Shown here: in pieces, positions 44,349 through 53,743 of the stretch | Layout of the letters: every line of letters starts with the position of its first letter | Position numbering within the stretch: the stretch's first letter is position 1 | Program-made: the position numbers and the translations under genes | DNA from: Klebsiella sp. RIT-PI-d | GTDB taxonomy: Bacteria > Pseudomonadota > Gammaproteobacteria > Enterobacterales > Enterobacteriaceae | Reading direction: 5' to 3' | Length of the DNA: 64,000 bases | Assembly (NCBI RefSeq): GCF_001187865.1 | Contig: NZ_LGIT01000003.1 | Coordinates: 534,450-598,449, forward strand | Notes under the pieces: generated by a model | The model's database searches: none | What the model was told of the DNA's origin: nothing | What the model saw: the letters and a program-made list of their open reading frames with translations, nothing else

Positions 44349-45596
44349 ATGGCGGGATTGAAACAGGAATTAGGGCTCGCTCAGGGCGTTGGTCTGCTAT
44401 CCACTTCACTACTGGGGACCGGCGTTTTTGCCGTTCCGGCGCTGGCGGCACTGGTCGCCGGAAATAACAGTTTATGGGCGTGGCCCGCGCTTATTTTGCT
44501 GGTTTTTCCGATTGCGATTGTCTTTGCCATTCTCGGGCGTCACTTTCCGAGCGCTGGCGGCGTGGCGCATTTTGTCGGCCTGGCATTTGGACCGCGCCTT
44601 GAGCGCGTTACCGGCTGGCTGTTTTTATCAGTTATTCCAGTAGGATTACCCGCCGCCTTACATATTGCGGCCGGTTTCTGGCAGGCGATGTTTGGCTGGT
44701 CCGGCTGGCAATTACTGGTCGCTGAACTGATTACGCTTGCGCTCATCTGGTTTGTTGGCACCCGCGGGGCACGCTCCAGCGCGAATCTACAGAGTATTGT
44801 TGCGTTGCTGATCGTCGCGCTGATCGCCGCCATCTGGTGGTCTGGCGACATTACTCTGGCACACATTCCCTTCCCTGCTCTTCAGGATGTGCAGGCTCCG
44901 GCGCTCTTTTCCGCGCTGGCCGTGATGTTCTGGTGCTTTGTCGGTCTGGAAGCCTTTGCACATCTGGCCTCCGAGTTTAAACAGCCGGAAAGAGATTTCC
45001 CGCGGGCATTAATGATTGGGCTGCTCCTGGCTGGTTTCGTCTACTGGGCCTGTACTGTGGTGGTGCTGAAATTTAACGCCTACGGCGAAGAGCTCGCCGC
45101 TGCCGCGTCATTACCGGCGATTGTGGTTCAGCTTTTTGGCGTTAAGGCACAGTGGATAGCGTGCATTATTGGCTATCTGGCCTGCTTTGCCAGCCTCAAC
45201 ATTTATATTCAAAGTTTTGCGCGAATGGTCTGGTCGCAGGCGCAGTATAAACCGCAGAGTCCTCTTTCCCGCCTGTCAAAAAAACAGCTGCCGATCAACG
45301 CGCTTAATGCGGTTCTGGGCTGTTGTGTGATGTCTACTCTCGCGATTTACGGTCTGCAAATTAATCTGGATGCGCTTATCGTTTATGCCAACGGTATTTT
45401 CATCGTCATTTATTTGCTGTGTATGCTGGCAGGGTGTCGATTACTTAAAGGACGTTATCGCATTCTGGCCGCCACTGGCGGTCTGCTTTGCCTGCTGTTA
45501 CTGGTGATGGTGGGATGGAAAAGTCTTTACGCTATTATCATGCTGGCCGCGCTGTGGCTGTTCTTGCCGAAGCGGGCCATCATCACATCGTTATAA
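44349..45596 (+). CDS. yjeH: L-methionine/branched-chain amino acid exporter YjeH
   Basis: A 415-residue APC-superfamily membrane protein with about twelve helices, close to E. coli YjeH (AGLKQELGLAQG start, STSLLGTGVFAVPALAA). E. coli YjeH exports methionine and branched-chain amino acids. ATG 44349 is preferred; the frame is open seven codons further upstream. Confidence 0.93.
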   Translation: MAGLKQELGLAQGVGLLSTSLLGTGVFAVPALAALVAGNNSLWAWPALILLVFPIAIVFAILGRHFPSAGGVAHFVGLAFGPRLERVTGWLFLSVIPVGLPAALHIAAGFWQAMFGWSGWQLLVAELITLALIWFVGTRGARSSANLQSIVALLIVALIAAIWWSGDITLAHIPFPALQDVQAPALFSALAVMFWCFVGLEAFAHLASEFKQPERDFPRALMIGLLLAGFVYWACTVVVLKFNAYGEELAAAASLPAIVVQLFGVKAQWIACIIGYLACFASLNIYIQSFARMVWSQAQYKPQSPLSRLSKKQLPINALNAVLGCCVMSTLAIYGLQINLDALIVYANGIFIVIYLLCMLAGCRLLKGRYRILAATGGLLCLLLLVMVGWKSLYAIIMLAALWLFLPKRAIITSL

Positions 45597-45604
45597 TATC
45601 TCGT

Positions 45605-45627
45605 CGGGCCTGAAAAAAGCAGGCCCG
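45605..45627. terminator. Bidirectional terminator between yjeH and fxsA
   Basis: An 8-bp stem (CGGGCCTG, CAGGCCCG) with an A-rich loop directly between the converging stops, giving a U-tract-like run only inside the loop. Confidence 0.6.
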
Positions 45628-46095
45628 TTAATCGCGATCGTCTTTATGTTCAATCCGGTCGCGCACGTCGTCTTTACGCTGATATTCCCCGTCAAACGTA
45701 TTACCACCGCCGGCGCTAAATCCCCCGCCCGGCATCCGCGAAAAGCGCAAATGTGGCAGCAGTTTTAGCGTCAGATGCTTTTGCACTGGCGGTAACAGCA
45801 ACAGCAAGCCCAGCAGGTCAGTAAAAAATCCTGGCAGGATCAATAACAGGCCGGAAATGATCAGCGAAACGCTTTTTGTCATCTCCGCCGCCGGGCTTTC
45901 TCCGGCTGCCATTTTCTGCTGCATCAGCAAAAAGTTTTTGAATCCCTGGTTACGCACCAGCGACATGCCGATGAATGAGGTGAAAATCACCAGCAGCAAG
46001 GTTAATAGCACGCCCAGCACATGAGCGACCTGAATGAATATCGAAATTTCGATATAAACATAAAGAAAAACAGCAAGTAAAGGTATCCAGCGCAC
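45628..46095 (-). CDS. fxsA: Inner-membrane protein FxsA
   Basis: A 155-residue membrane protein with three or four helices (WIPLLAVFLYVYIEIS, LLTLLLVIFTSFIGMSLVRN, then SLIISGLLLILPGFFTDLLG) and a charged C-terminal tail. Its E. coli counterpart relieves F-plasmid exclusion of phage T7 when overproduced; normal role unknown. GTG at 46095 with an AGGAG site is chosen over upstream in-frame starts. Confidence 0.93.
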   Translation of the reverse strand: MRWIPLLAVFLYVYIEISIFIQVAHVLGVLLTLLLVIFTSFIGMSLVRNQGFKNFLLMQQKMAAGESPAAEMTKSVSLIISGLLLILPGFFTDLLGLLLLLPPVQKHLTLKLLPHLRFSRMPGGGFSAGGGNTFDGEYQRKDDVRDRIEHKDDRD

Positions 46096-46278
46096 TGGCT
46101 TCTCCTGTGGTGGGCAACGGTCAGTCAGCCTTTGCCAAAAATGGGTTTGCGAAACGCATCCTGATGAGATGGAGACGAAAAGCCAAACTTCAACCAAAGT
46201 ACCCCGTAATTTTAAGCTGGATGTTCAGGGGGGTGATACATTTCACACATCAATAATTATCTTGCGATTCGTCGCAGA

Positions 46279-46300
46279 ATAAGTGATCCAGATTACTGCA
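46279..46300 (+). promoter_or_regulatory. CRP-like site upstream of aspA
   Basis: AAGTGATCCAGATTACTG resembles the CRP consensus (TGTGA-N6-TCACA), with a -10-like TATCAT at about 46308-46313. Cyclic-AMP control of aspA is known in E. coli. Imperfect match, so moderate confidence. Confidence 0.5.
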
Positions 46301-46433
46301 ATTCGCTATCATCAGCATATGATCGTGGGCACCGGGCCGATTCGGGAGATAATCGTCGGTCAGAAAATACGCATACCCTCATAAACACTGCGTATTTGGT
46401 GTAATCATTGGCAGCTTGAAAGAGAAGGTTTAC

Positions 46434-47870
46434 ATGTTAAACAACATTCGTATCGAAGAAGACCTGTTGGGCACCAGGGAAGTTCCAGCGGATGCCTACT
46501 ATGGCGTTCACACTCTGAGAGCGATTGAAAACTTCTACATCAGTAACAACAAAATCAGCGATATTCCTGAGTTTGTCCGCGGAATGGTGATGGTGAAGAA
46601 AGCCGCAGCGTTGGCGAATAAAGAGCTGCAGACCATCCCGAAAAATGTGGCAAATGCCATCATTGCCGCCTGTGATGAAGTTCTGAACAATGGCAAATGT
46701 ATGGATCAGTTTCCGGTCGACGTCTATCAGGGCGGCGCAGGGACTTCCGTAAACATGAATACCAACGAAGTGCTGGCCAATATCGGACTTGAACTGATGG
46801 GCCATCAGAAAGGCGAGTATCAGTTCCTCAATCCTAATGACCACGTTAATAAATGCCAGTCCACTAATGACGCCTACCCGACCGGATTCCGCATTGCAGT
46901 TTACGCTTCCATCGTAAAACTGATTGATGCAATCCATCAGTTAAGCGAAGGTTTCGAGAAAAAAGCCGTTGAGTTCCAGGACGTGCTGAAAATGGGCCGT
47001 ACCCAGCTTCAGGATGCAGTGCCAATGACGCTTGGCCAGGAATTCCATGCCTTTAGCGTACTACTGCGTGAAGAGACAAAAAACCTGCTGCGTACAGCTG
47101 AACTCCTGCTGGAAGTTAACCTCGGCGCAACAGCCATCGGTACGCGTCTGAACACGCCGGATGGTTATCAACAACTGGCGGTGCAAAAGCTGGCTGAAGT
47201 CAGTAATTTGATGGTGACGCCTGCTGAAGATCTGATTGAGGCGACCTCTGACTGTGGCGCGTACGTGATGGTTCACAGCTCCCTGAAACGCCTGGCCGTT
47301 AAGATGTCGAAAATCTGTAATGACCTGCGCCTGCTCTCTTCTGGCCCACGTGCCGGGTTAAATGAAATTAACCTCCCGGAATTGCAGGCTGGCTCGTCAA
47401 TCATGCCAGCAAAAGTTAACCCGGTGGTACCAGAGGTGATTAACCAGGTCTGCTTTAAAGTTATTGGCAACGATACTACCGTGACGATGGCCTCAGAAGC
47501 CGGTCAGCTTCAGTTGAACGTCATGGAGCCGGTGATTGGACAGGCGATGTTTGAATCGATTCACATTCTGACCAATGCGTGCTACAACCTGCTGGAAAAA
47601 TGCGTTAATGGTATTACGGCGAACAAAGCCGTTTGTGAAAGCTATGTCTATAACTCTATCGGCATTGTGACCTATCTTAATCCGTATATCGGCCACCATA
47701 ATGGTGATATTGTTGGCAAAATTTGCGCTGAAACGGGTAAGAGCGTGCGCGAAGTCGTCCTGGAGCGCGGTCTGCTTACCGAAGCTGAACTGGACGATAT
47801 TTTTTCAGCACAGAATCTTATGCATCCGGCTTATAAGGCAAAACGTTATACCGATGAAAGTGAACAATAA
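46434..47870 (+). CDS. aspA: Aspartate ammonia-lyase
   Basis: A 478-residue fumarase/aspartase-superfamily enzyme turning aspartate into fumarate and ammonium. The signature [15 protein letters not shown] is intact, and [10 protein letters not shown] and [12 protein letters not shown] are present. The frame is open from a TTG at 46416, but ATG 46434 with a GAAGG site gives the family length. Residues around 230-260 ([17 protein letters not shown]) differ clearly from E. coli AspA. The fumarate made can feed FrdABCD and exchange through the adjacent dcuA. Confidence 0.97.
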   Translation: MLNNIRIEEDLLGTREVPADAYYGVHTLRAIENFYISNNKISDIPEFVRGMVMVKKAAALANKELQTIPKNVANAIIAACDEVLNNGKCMDQFPVDVYQGGAGTSVNMNTNEVLANIGLELMGHQKGEYQFLNPNDHVNKCQSTNDAYPTGFRIAVYASIVKLIDAIHQLSEGFEKKAVEFQDVLKMGRTQLQDAVPMTLGQEFHAFSVLLREETKNLLRTAELLLEVNLGATAIGTRLNTPDGYQQLAVQKLAEVSNLMVTPAEDLIEATSDCGAYVMVHSSLKRLAVKMSKICNDLRLLSSGPRAGLNEINLPELQAGSSIMPAKVNPVVPEVINQVCFKVIGNDTTVTMASEAGQLQLNVMEPVIGQAMFESIHILTNACYNLLEKCVNGITANKAVCESYVYNSIGIVTYLNPYIGHHNGDIVGKICAETGKSVREVVLERGLLTEAELDDIFSAQNLMHPAYKAKRYTDESEQ

Positions 47871-47888
47871 CAGTTCCGGTTAAACATA

Positions 47889-47918
47889 AAGGCACGTCAG
47901 CGATGACGTGCCTTTTTT
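47889..47918 (+). terminator. Rho-independent terminator between aspA and dcuA
   Basis: An 11-bp perfect stem (AAGGCACGTCA, TGACGTGCCTT) with a GCGA tetraloop followed by TTTTGTT. Confidence 0.9.
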
Positions 47919-47982
47919 GTTGCTTGTGATTACCTAATTGCAACAATTTAATATCAATTAATTAAAAAATAAGAAGGTTTAT

Positions 47983-49284
47983 ATGTTTGGTGCAGAACTC
48001 GTTATTGTCCTGCTGGCGATTTACCTTGGTGCGCGGCTTGGCGGCATAGGTATTGGATTTGCTGGCGGATTGGGTGTCCTTGTCCTGACGCTCTTTTTTC
48101 AGATTCCCCCCGGCGCGATCCCGTTTGATGTGATTGAAATTATCATGGCCGTGATTGCCGCTATCGCCGCCATGCAGGTTGCTGGCGGGATGGACTTTCT
48201 GGTCAGCCTCGCCGAACGTATGCTGCGGCGGCACCCAAAATATATTACGTTTCTTGCACCGCTGGTAACGTGGTTTATGACGATCCTCGCCGGAACCGGG
48301 CATACGGCATTCTCAACGCTACCGGTGATCACCGAGGTCGCCAAAGAGCAGGGAATTCGCCCTTCGCGCCCGCTGTCTATTGCCGTGGTCGCCTCGCAAA
48401 TCGCCATTACTGCCTCACCAATTTCTGCCGCCGTAGTCTTCTTCGCCGGTATTCTTGAGCCGCTGGGCGTTAGCTATCTGACGCTGCTGGCTATCTGTAT
48501 TCCGGTCACTCTGATCGCCGTTATGCTTACTGCCATCGTGTGTAACTTTCTTGGCGCCGAGCTAAAGGATGATCCGGTGTATCAGGAGCGTCTGGCGAAA
48601 GGAGAAATCAAACTGCGCGGTAGCCAGGTGTTTATGCTTAAGCCCCATGCGAAGCGTTCGGTGATGCTGTTTTTGATTGGGATTATTGCAGTCATGCTGT
48701 ACGCCACGGCGATTAGCCCAACCGTCGGATTAATTGCCAACCCGATCCTGCCGCGTAATGAAGCGATTGTGGTATTCATGCTGACTATTGCGACGTTGAT
48801 TTGCCTGACCTGTAAAGTCGATACCGGAGAGATCCTCAACGCCGGTACCTTTAAATCCGGCATGAGCGCCTGTATCTGCGTGCTTGGCGTTGCCTGGCTG
48901 GGCGATACCTTTGTGAAGCACCATATTAGTGATATTCAGACGATAGCGGGCGACCTGTTAAACAGCTACCCGTGGCTACTGGCGATCGTACTCTTTTTTG
49001 CCGCCACCCTGCTTTACTCGCAGGCGGCAACGACCAAGGCACTGATGCCTGCTGCGCTGCTGCTGGGCGTTAGCCCGCTGACGGCCATAGCGTCTTTTGC
49101 CGCCGTCTCAGCGCTGTTCGTTCTGCCCACCTATCCTACGTTGCTGGCAGCGGTAGAGATGGATGATACTGGCTCAACCCGCATCGGCAAATATGTCTTC
49201 AATCACGCGTTCCTGATCCCCGGCGTTATCGCCATCACGCTATGTGTGATCTTCGGTTTTATTTTCGGCAGCATTATGTTGTAA
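47983..49284 (+). CDS. dcuA: Anaerobic C4-dicarboxylate transporter of the Dcu family (DcuA position)
   Basis: A 433-residue polytopic membrane protein that should exchange aspartate/fumarate for succinate. DcuA-like landmarks: GARLGGIGIGFAGGLGVLVL, AQIAITASPISAAVV is represented as SQIAITASPISAAVV, and SQAATTKALMPAAL. Much of the middle (residues 90-260) diverges from E. coli DcuA as remembered. The gene follows aspA, the conserved aspA-dcuA pair, with its own leader after a terminator. Confidence 0.93.
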   Translation: MFGAELVIVLLAIYLGARLGGIGIGFAGGLGVLVLTLFFQIPPGAIPFDVIEIIMAVIAAIAAMQVAGGMDFLVSLAERMLRRHPKYITFLAPLVTWFMTILAGTGHTAFSTLPVITEVAKEQGIRPSRPLSIAVVASQIAITASPISAAVVFFAGILEPLGVSYLTLLAICIPVTLIAVMLTAIVCNFLGAELKDDPVYQERLAKGEIKLRGSQVFMLKPHAKRSVMLFLIGIIAVMLYATAISPTVGLIANPILPRNEAIVVFMLTIATLICLTCKVDTGEILNAGTFKSGMSACICVLGVAWLGDTFVKHHISDIQTIAGDLLNSYPWLLAIVLFFAATLLYSQAATTKALMPAALLLGVSPLTAIASFAAVSALFVLPTYPTLLAAVEMDDTGSTRIGKYVFNHAFLIPGVIAITLCVIFGFIFGSIML

Positions 49285-49294
49285 ATGTTTTTAA

Positions 49295-49319
49295 ACGCGG
49301 GCCATTGAGTGGCCCGCGT
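49295..49319 (+). terminator. Hairpin after dcuA
   Basis: A 10-bp perfect stem (ACGCGGGCCA, TGGCCCGCGT) with a 5-nt loop, 10 bp past the stop. The U-tract is weak. Confidence 0.6.
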
Positions 49320-49378
49320 CATCAACCCTTTCTTCCCACCGTGGTATAGTGCCTCTTTCCCCTGATACGAGGTTAATG

Positions 49379-49702
49379 ATGACCACACCCGAAGCCGTTG
49401 TCGTACTCTGTACCGCCCCGGATGAAGCTACCGCCCAGGATTTGGCAGCAAAAGTGTTGGGCGACCAGCTTGCTGCCTGCGTAACGATCCTGCCTGGCGC
49501 GAGCTCGCTCTATTACTGGGAAGGCAAACTGGAGCAGGAATATGAGGTGCAAATGGTGCTAAAAACGTCGCCTGCACATCAGCAAGCGCTGCTGGACAGC
49601 CTCAAAGCGCACCACCCGTATCAGACCCCTGAACTTTTGGTTTTACCCGTTATTCACGGAGACAGTGATTACCTCTCATGGCTCAACGCATCCTTACGCT
49701 GA
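49379..49702 (+). CDS. cutA: Divalent-cation tolerance protein CutA
   Basis: A 107-residue trimeric ferredoxin-like-fold protein ([34 protein letters not shown]). Linked to copper tolerance in E. coli; molecular role unclear. Two adjacent ATGs are available; 49379 lies 6 nt after GAGG, 49376 only 3 nt. It overlaps dsbD by 25 bp, so the two are coupled. Confidence 0.94.
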   Translation: MTTPEAVVVLCTAPDEATAQDLAAKVLGDQLAACVTILPGASSLYYWEGKLEQEYEVQMVLKTSPAHQQALLDSLKAHHPYQTPELLVLPVIHGDSDYLSWLNASLR

Positions 49703-51468
49703 TCCTGCTGCTGTGCAGCACGTCAGCCTTTGCCGGTCTTTTTGACGCCCCGGGGCGCTCAAATTTCGTTCCGGCCGACCAGGCATTTGCCTTTAATTTT
49801 CAGCAAGACCAACGTGTAGTTACCCTAAACTGGCAGGTGAAAGAAGGATATTATCTCTATCGCCAGCACATTAAGGTGACGGCTACGCAGGCAGATATTG
49901 GCCCGCTGCAACTCCCGATGGGAGAGAGCCATGAAGATGAATTCTTCGGCAAAAGTGAAATTTATCGCCAGACATTATCGGTACCGGTAGACATCTATTC
50001 TGCCGGGAAAGAGGCTTCATTAACGGTAACTTATCAGGGTTGTGCTGCCAGCGGGCTCTGCTATCCGCCGGAGACTAAAGTGGTGCCGGTAAGTGAAGTA
50101 CGCCCTCTCCCCCAGGAGAGGAAACTGTCCGCACCCGCGACGGAGAGAGCCACTCATCCTGAAGCCGAAGTAACAGCAAATAGCGACGCCGACGCCAGCA
50201 CCTCCCTCTCTCCCGGGGAAGGAGCTGAGGTAAGAGAAAGCAGCGACGCCGACGCAGCCCTGCCCTTCACTGCCCTGTGGGCATTGTTGATCGGCATTGG
50301 CATTGCCTTTACGCCCTGCGTACTCCCCATGTATCCGTTAATCTCCGGCATCGTTCTCGGTGGTCAGCATCGGCTCTCTACCCCTCGTGCGCTACTGCTG
50401 GCCTTTATTTATGTACAGGGAATGGCGCTAACTTACACCTCGCTTGGGCTGGTCGTTGCCGCCGCAGGGCTGCAATTTCAGGCGGCGCTTCAGCATCCCT
50501 ATGTTCTGATTGGCCTGTCCATCATCTTTACCCTGCTGGCTCTCTCAATGTTTGGCCTGTTTACTCTGCAACTACCCTCTTCATTACAGACGCGGCTGGC
50601 GCTGATGAGCAACCGCCAGCAGGGAGGTTCTCCCGGCGGCGTATTTATAATGGGGGCGATTGCCGGACTGATTTGTTCTCCCTGCACTACCGCCCCCCTC
50701 AGCGCGATCCTGCTCTATATCGCTCAGAGCGGTAATCTGTGGCTCGGCGGCGGCACGCTGTATCTTTACGCGCTGGGTATGGGCCTGCCGCTTATCCTGG
50801 TGACGGTCTTCGGCAATCGCCTGTTACCCAAAAGCGGGCCGTGGATGGCGCATGTTAAAACCGCGTTCGGTTTTATTATTCTTGCATTACCGGTCTTTCT
50901 GCTGGAGCGGATCGTTGGCGACGTTCAGGGATTACGACTGTGGTCGCTGCTCGGTATCGCCTTCTTCGGCTGGGCCTTTATCACCAGCCTGAAAGCACCG
51001 CAGCCGTGGATGCGTGCGGTGCAGATTATCTTGCTGGGTGCCACGCTGGTCTGTGCCCGCCCGCTTCAGGACTGGGCCTTTGGCGCGCCGCCCGGCGCTG
51101 AACAGGCGCACCTGAACTTTACCCGCATCACGAATGTGGAAGACCTGGATCGCGCTCTGGCTCAGGCGCAGGGTAAACCGGTAATGCTCGATCTCTATGC
51201 GGACTGGTGCGTAGCCTGTAAGGAGTTTGAGAAATACACGTTTAGCGATCCTCAGGTTCGTCAGACATTGAATAACAGTCTACTGTTGCAGGCTAATGTT
51301 ACCGCCAACAGTGCTGAAGATATTGCCCTGTTAAAACGTCTCAAGGTACTGGGTTTACCGACAATTTTGTTTTTTGATTCCGCAGGTAACGAGCACCCGG
51401 AATACCGGGTAACGGGGTTTATGGATGCGCCTGCTTTTCATACACATTTGCAGAATCTGCCGCAGTAA
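49678..51468 (+). CDS. dsbD: Thiol:disulfide interchange protein DsbD
   Basis: A 596-residue transmembrane reductant conduit from cytoplasmic thioredoxin to periplasmic DsbC, DsbG and CcmG. Signal peptide (1-19), N-terminal Ig-like domain with the Cys pair in [14 protein letters not shown], eight-helix membrane domain with [13 protein letters not shown] and [10 protein letters not shown], then a C-terminal thioredoxin domain with DWCVACKEF. The linker at about residues 142-195 is about 30 residues longer than in E. coli and holds a 60-bp in-frame repeat. All six functional cysteines are retained. Confidence 0.96.
   Translation: MAQRILTLILLLCSTSAFAGLFDAPGRSNFVPADQAFAFNFQQDQRVVTLNWQVKEGYYLYRQHIKVTATQADIGPLQLPMGESHEDEFFGKSEIYRQTLSVPVDIYSAGKEASLTVTYQGCAASGLCYPPETKVVPVSEVRPLPQERKLSAPATERATHPEAEVTANSDADASTSLSPGEGAEVRESSDADAALPFTALWALLIGIGIAFTPCVLPMYPLISGIVLGGQHRLSTPRALLLAFIYVQGMALTYTSLGLVVAAAGLQFQAALQHPYVLIGLSIIFTLLALSMFGLFTLQLPSSLQTRLALMSNRQQGGSPGGVFIMGAIAGLICSPCTTAPLSAILLYIAQSGNLWLGGGTLYLYALGMGLPLILVTVFGNRLLPKSGPWMAHVKTAFGFIILALPVFLLERIVGDVQGLRLWSLLGIAFFGWAFITSLKAPQPWMRAVQIILLGATLVCARPLQDWAFGAPPGAEQAHLNFTRITNVEDLDRALAQAQGKPVMLDLYADWCVACKEFEKYTFSDPQVRQTLNNSLLLQANVTANSAEDIALLKRLKVLGLPTILFFDSAGNEHPEYRVTGFMDAPAFHTHLQNLPQ
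50182..50255 (+). repeat. 14-bp direct repeats flanking a REP-like palindrome inside dsbD
   Basis: AGCGACGCCGACGC occurs at 50182-50195 and 50242-50255, a 60-bp (20-codon) period in frame. Between them CTCCCTCTCTCCCGGGGAAG looks like the CCCTCTCCC...GGGAGAGGG repeats common in enterobacterial intergenic regions. A related CCCTCTCCCCCAGGAGAGG stretch lies at about 50104-50122. The repeats encode linker residues SDADA twice. Confidence 0.7.
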
Positions 51469-51503
51469 GCGACACTTCTGGGGATTAAATGGAGGAGAAC
51501 ATC

Positions 51504-52079
51504 GTGCAACGTGAAGACGTCCTGGGAGAAGCCCTTAAATTACTCGAAATAAGAGGGATAGCCAGCACCACGCTAGAAATGGTTGCCGAGCGCCTTGATT
51601 ACCCGCTGGAGGAACTGCAGCGTTTCTGGCCCGATCGTGAAGCGTTGCTTTACGACGTACTGCGCTATCTTAGTCAACAGGTCGACGCCTGGCGCAGACA
51701 GCTTATGCATAATGATGAACTGACTAACGAGCAAAAGCTCCTGGCCCGCTACGGCGCGCTCACCGAATGCGTCAGTAATCATCGCTACCCTGGCTGCCTG
51801 TTTATCGCCGCCTGTACGTTTTATCCGGATCCAGACCATCCTGTTCATCAGTTGGCCGATCAGCAAAAAAAGGCAGCATATGATTTCAGTCATGAACTGC
51901 TTACCCAACTGGAAGTCGACGATCCGGCAATGGTGGCGAAGCAGATGGAACTGATTCTGGAAGGCTGCCTGAGTCGGATGCTGGTCAACCGCAGCCAGAC
52001 CGATGTCGACACCGCTCAACGTCTGGCAGAAGATGTCCTGCGTTTTGCGCAGTGCCGCCAGGGCGGTGCGCTGACATAG
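51504..52079 (+). CDS. yjdC: TetR-family transcriptional regulator YjdC
   Basis: A 191-residue regulator with a TetR-type N-terminal helix-turn-helix ([18 protein letters not shown]) and an all-helical ligand domain with conserved [20 protein letters not shown] 51504, 8 bp after a GGAGGAG run, gives the E. coli length; the ATG at 51489 overlaps that ribosome site. It lies 35 bp downstream of dsbD, as in E. coli. Its targets are not visible from sequence. Confidence 0.93.
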   Translation: MQREDVLGEALKLLEIRGIASTTLEMVAERLDYPLEELQRFWPDREALLYDVLRYLSQQVDAWRRQLMHNDELTNEQKLLARYGALTECVSNHRYPGCLFIAACTFYPDPDHPVHQLADQQKKAAYDFSHELLTQLEVDDPAMVAKQMELILEGCLSRMLVNRSQTDVDTAQRLAEDVLRFAQCRQGGALT

Positions 52080-52131
52080 TGGTCTTTTTGCCGCAAAGTT
52101 AAGCAAACAAACCGTATTTAGCGAAATTTCA

Positions 52132-52160
52132 TTGACGTGAATCGATGATTACGGTTTAAT
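52132..52160 (+). promoter_or_regulatory. Promoter of tRNA-Phe
   Basis: TTGACG (-35, 52132-52137), 17-bp spacer, TTTAAT (-10, 52155-52160) and a GC-rich discriminator (GCGCCCCG). Confidence 0.75.
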
Positions 52161-52170
52161 GCGCCCCGTT

Positions 52171-52246
52171 GCCCGGATAGCTCAGTCGGTAGAGCAGGGG
52201 ATTGAAAATCCCCGTGTCCTTGGTTCGATTCCGAGTCCGGGCACCA
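52171..52246 (+). tRNA. pheU: tRNA-Phe(GAA)
   Basis: A 76-nt gene with encoded CCA; GCCCGGA acceptor stem pairs with TCCGGGC, anticodon loop TTGAAAA, T-loop TTCGATT. A well-known island insertion site in Enterobacteriaceae; an integrase and ICE remnants follow directly. Confidence 0.99.
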
Positions 52247-52359
52247 CTATTCAAAGCCGGTTGGTCAGATATGCAAGATGCAGTTCTGACGGACACGAAG
52301 ACGAGCCAGTAAAAACACGATGTAACGCTGTTACTTGTGGTTGAGAAAAGGCTCCAGAA

Positions 52360-52390
52360 AAACAGACTTGTTAGAGCAAGTCTGTTTTTT
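52360..52390 (+). terminator. Terminator of tRNA-Phe
   Basis: AAACAGACTTG (52360-52370) and CAAGTCTGTTT (52377-52387) form an 11-bp stem followed by more T, about 110 bp past the tRNA. The interval 52247-52359 contains no ORF and presumably includes the attachment junction of the island. Confidence 0.85.
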
Positions 52391-52457
52391 CGTGCGTGAT
52401 ATTTACAGAAATTCACTGTTAATGTCAAATTGTGTCAGCGACACATTCATCAGACCG

Positions 52458-53495
52458 CTACATCAACTCCGTTTCCAGTATATCCCTCAGACTATCAACA
52501 CTTTCATCAATATATTCCAGCGTTGATGTGATACTGACATGACCCAACAGTTTTTTCACCGCGTACAGATTACGCTCCGGTGATTTCATCATATGCGTTG
52601 CCACCGTGTGGCGAAACCGGTGCGGCGTTACAGTGAGCTTACACTCTCTGGACAAGCGCCGGAAAAACGCTCTCAGCGGATACTCGTTCATCACCTCGGG
52701 ATATTTATGCTTTCTCACCAGGTCAAACCACCCAACGTTGAAGACCTGATGATTTCGCTCCATCCCGGCTTCGCCTGCTTTTATCACAAGATACTCCAGT
52801 GACGGATAGGGTGCTGACACGACCGGAACCCGATGCTCACGATGATTCCTGGCTCCTTCTATGTTCAAATCGATCCATCGTTCTTCGAGATTTATATCAC
52901 CAAGCCGGATATGCAGAAGCTGGTTCTGCCGTATGGCGGTATAACGAAATACATTCATAACCGTCAGCCAGAACCAGGTGGGGAACAAGGCATTTCGTCG
53001 TCCATTAAACACACTGCAATATCCCCTTTCCTTTTCACATTCCATATACTGTTCCATTAACCGATACATCGTATCCATTTGCGTCTGGGTTAATGTCTTC
53101 TTCTTTTTCGTTCCCGGGCGAACTATTGCACCGTTGAAAGGATTTTCAGCCTGCTTCAATAATCCCTGTTTGATACCGAAGTTGAATAGCGCCCGCATAT
53201 GCGCCACTTTATTATTCCAGGTTCGGGGAGCCAGATTTAGATCGTTAAGTACCGTGTGCCGCCATTTAAGCACGGTCAGATAAGTAATTTCTGCGGGTTG
53301 CTGAAGCGTAAAATCCTCAAAAGAACGAACTACTTTCCGATAACTCCACTCTGTCGCTGGCCGTAATGATTTGCTGTAAAAATACTGCTCCGTAAGAAGC
53401 TCAAAGGAAATATCATCTGTACGTATCCAACGCGGGGCCTTAATTTCCGCAGCAACATAGCTAGCGCCACCACGCTGTAACCCTGCAATCCCCAT
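52458..53495 (-). CDS. Tyrosine recombinase/integrase of the tRNA-Phe island
   Basis: A 345-residue phage-type integrase. The N-terminal SAM-like domain (KVVRSFEDFTLQQ) is followed by a catalytic domain with R in TAIRQNQLLHIR, HRFRHTVATH (H-x-x-R) and LGHVSITSTLEYID with the nucleophilic Tyr. It lies beside the tRNA with its 3' end facing it. The first twenty or so codons overlap, in another frame, a truncated ICE gene, so the native 5' end may have been replaced at a deletion junction near 53450-53500. Catalytic residues are complete. Confidence 0.9.
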   Translation of the reverse strand: MGIAGLQRGGASYVAAEIKAPRWIRTDDISFELLTEQYFYSKSLRPATEWSYRKVVRSFEDFTLQQPAEITYLTVLKWRHTVLNDLNLAPRTWNNKVAHMRALFNFGIKQGLLKQAENPFNGAIVRPGTKKKKTLTQTQMDTMYRLMEQYMECEKERGYCSVFNGRRNALFPTWFWLTVMNVFRYTAIRQNQLLHIRLGDINLEERWIDLNIEGARNHREHRVPVVSAPYPSLEYLVIKAGEAGMERNHQVFNVGWFDLVRKHKYPEVMNEYPLRAFFRRLSRECKLTVTPHRFRHTVATHMMKSPERNLYAVKKLLGHVSITSTLEYIDESVDSLRDILETELM

Positions 53496-53743
53496 GCGGC
53501 CAGCGGTTTGATTTCAACGGATTCTGACGATAGCAATGACGTAAGTTTGTCCGGTAACGGTAGCGAAACAGAATGCACGCCGGGCAGCGGCTCAATCGTT
53601 CGTGACGGTGCGTACAGACTTTGCGCGGCATAGCAGGTCAGGGCCACCGGCAGCGGAATACGCTCCCACTTCACCAGCTCAACCGCCTGCGCCGGTAATG
53701 CGGCAAGACAGGCCAGCAACAACAAAAATCGTCGTAATCTCAT
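53445..53743 (-). pseudogene. Truncated, internally deleted ICE protein of the PFL_4704 family (TIGR03749)
   Basis: The signal peptide and AVELVKWERIPLPV match the N-terminus of PFL_4704-type proteins. The sequence then jumps to ALTCYAAQSLYAPSRTIEPL, which belongs near residue 160 in full-length relatives, so about 120 residues are missing. The family match ends after AAWGLQGYSVVAL and the frame runs into the integrase start region. It abuts the PFL_4703 homologue directly, as in intact ICEs. Family assignment is from memory of the conserved blocks. Confidence 0.7.

Noticed and set aside
49678..49702. Overlap of cutA and dsbD as an annotation error
   Set aside because: Both proteins match their families to the ends ([21 protein letters not shown]), so the 25-bp overlap is real.
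52247..52359. A second copy of the tRNA-Phe 3' end as an att repeat within the window
   Set aside because: None was found by eye; the distal attachment site, if present, must lie beyond the right edge.
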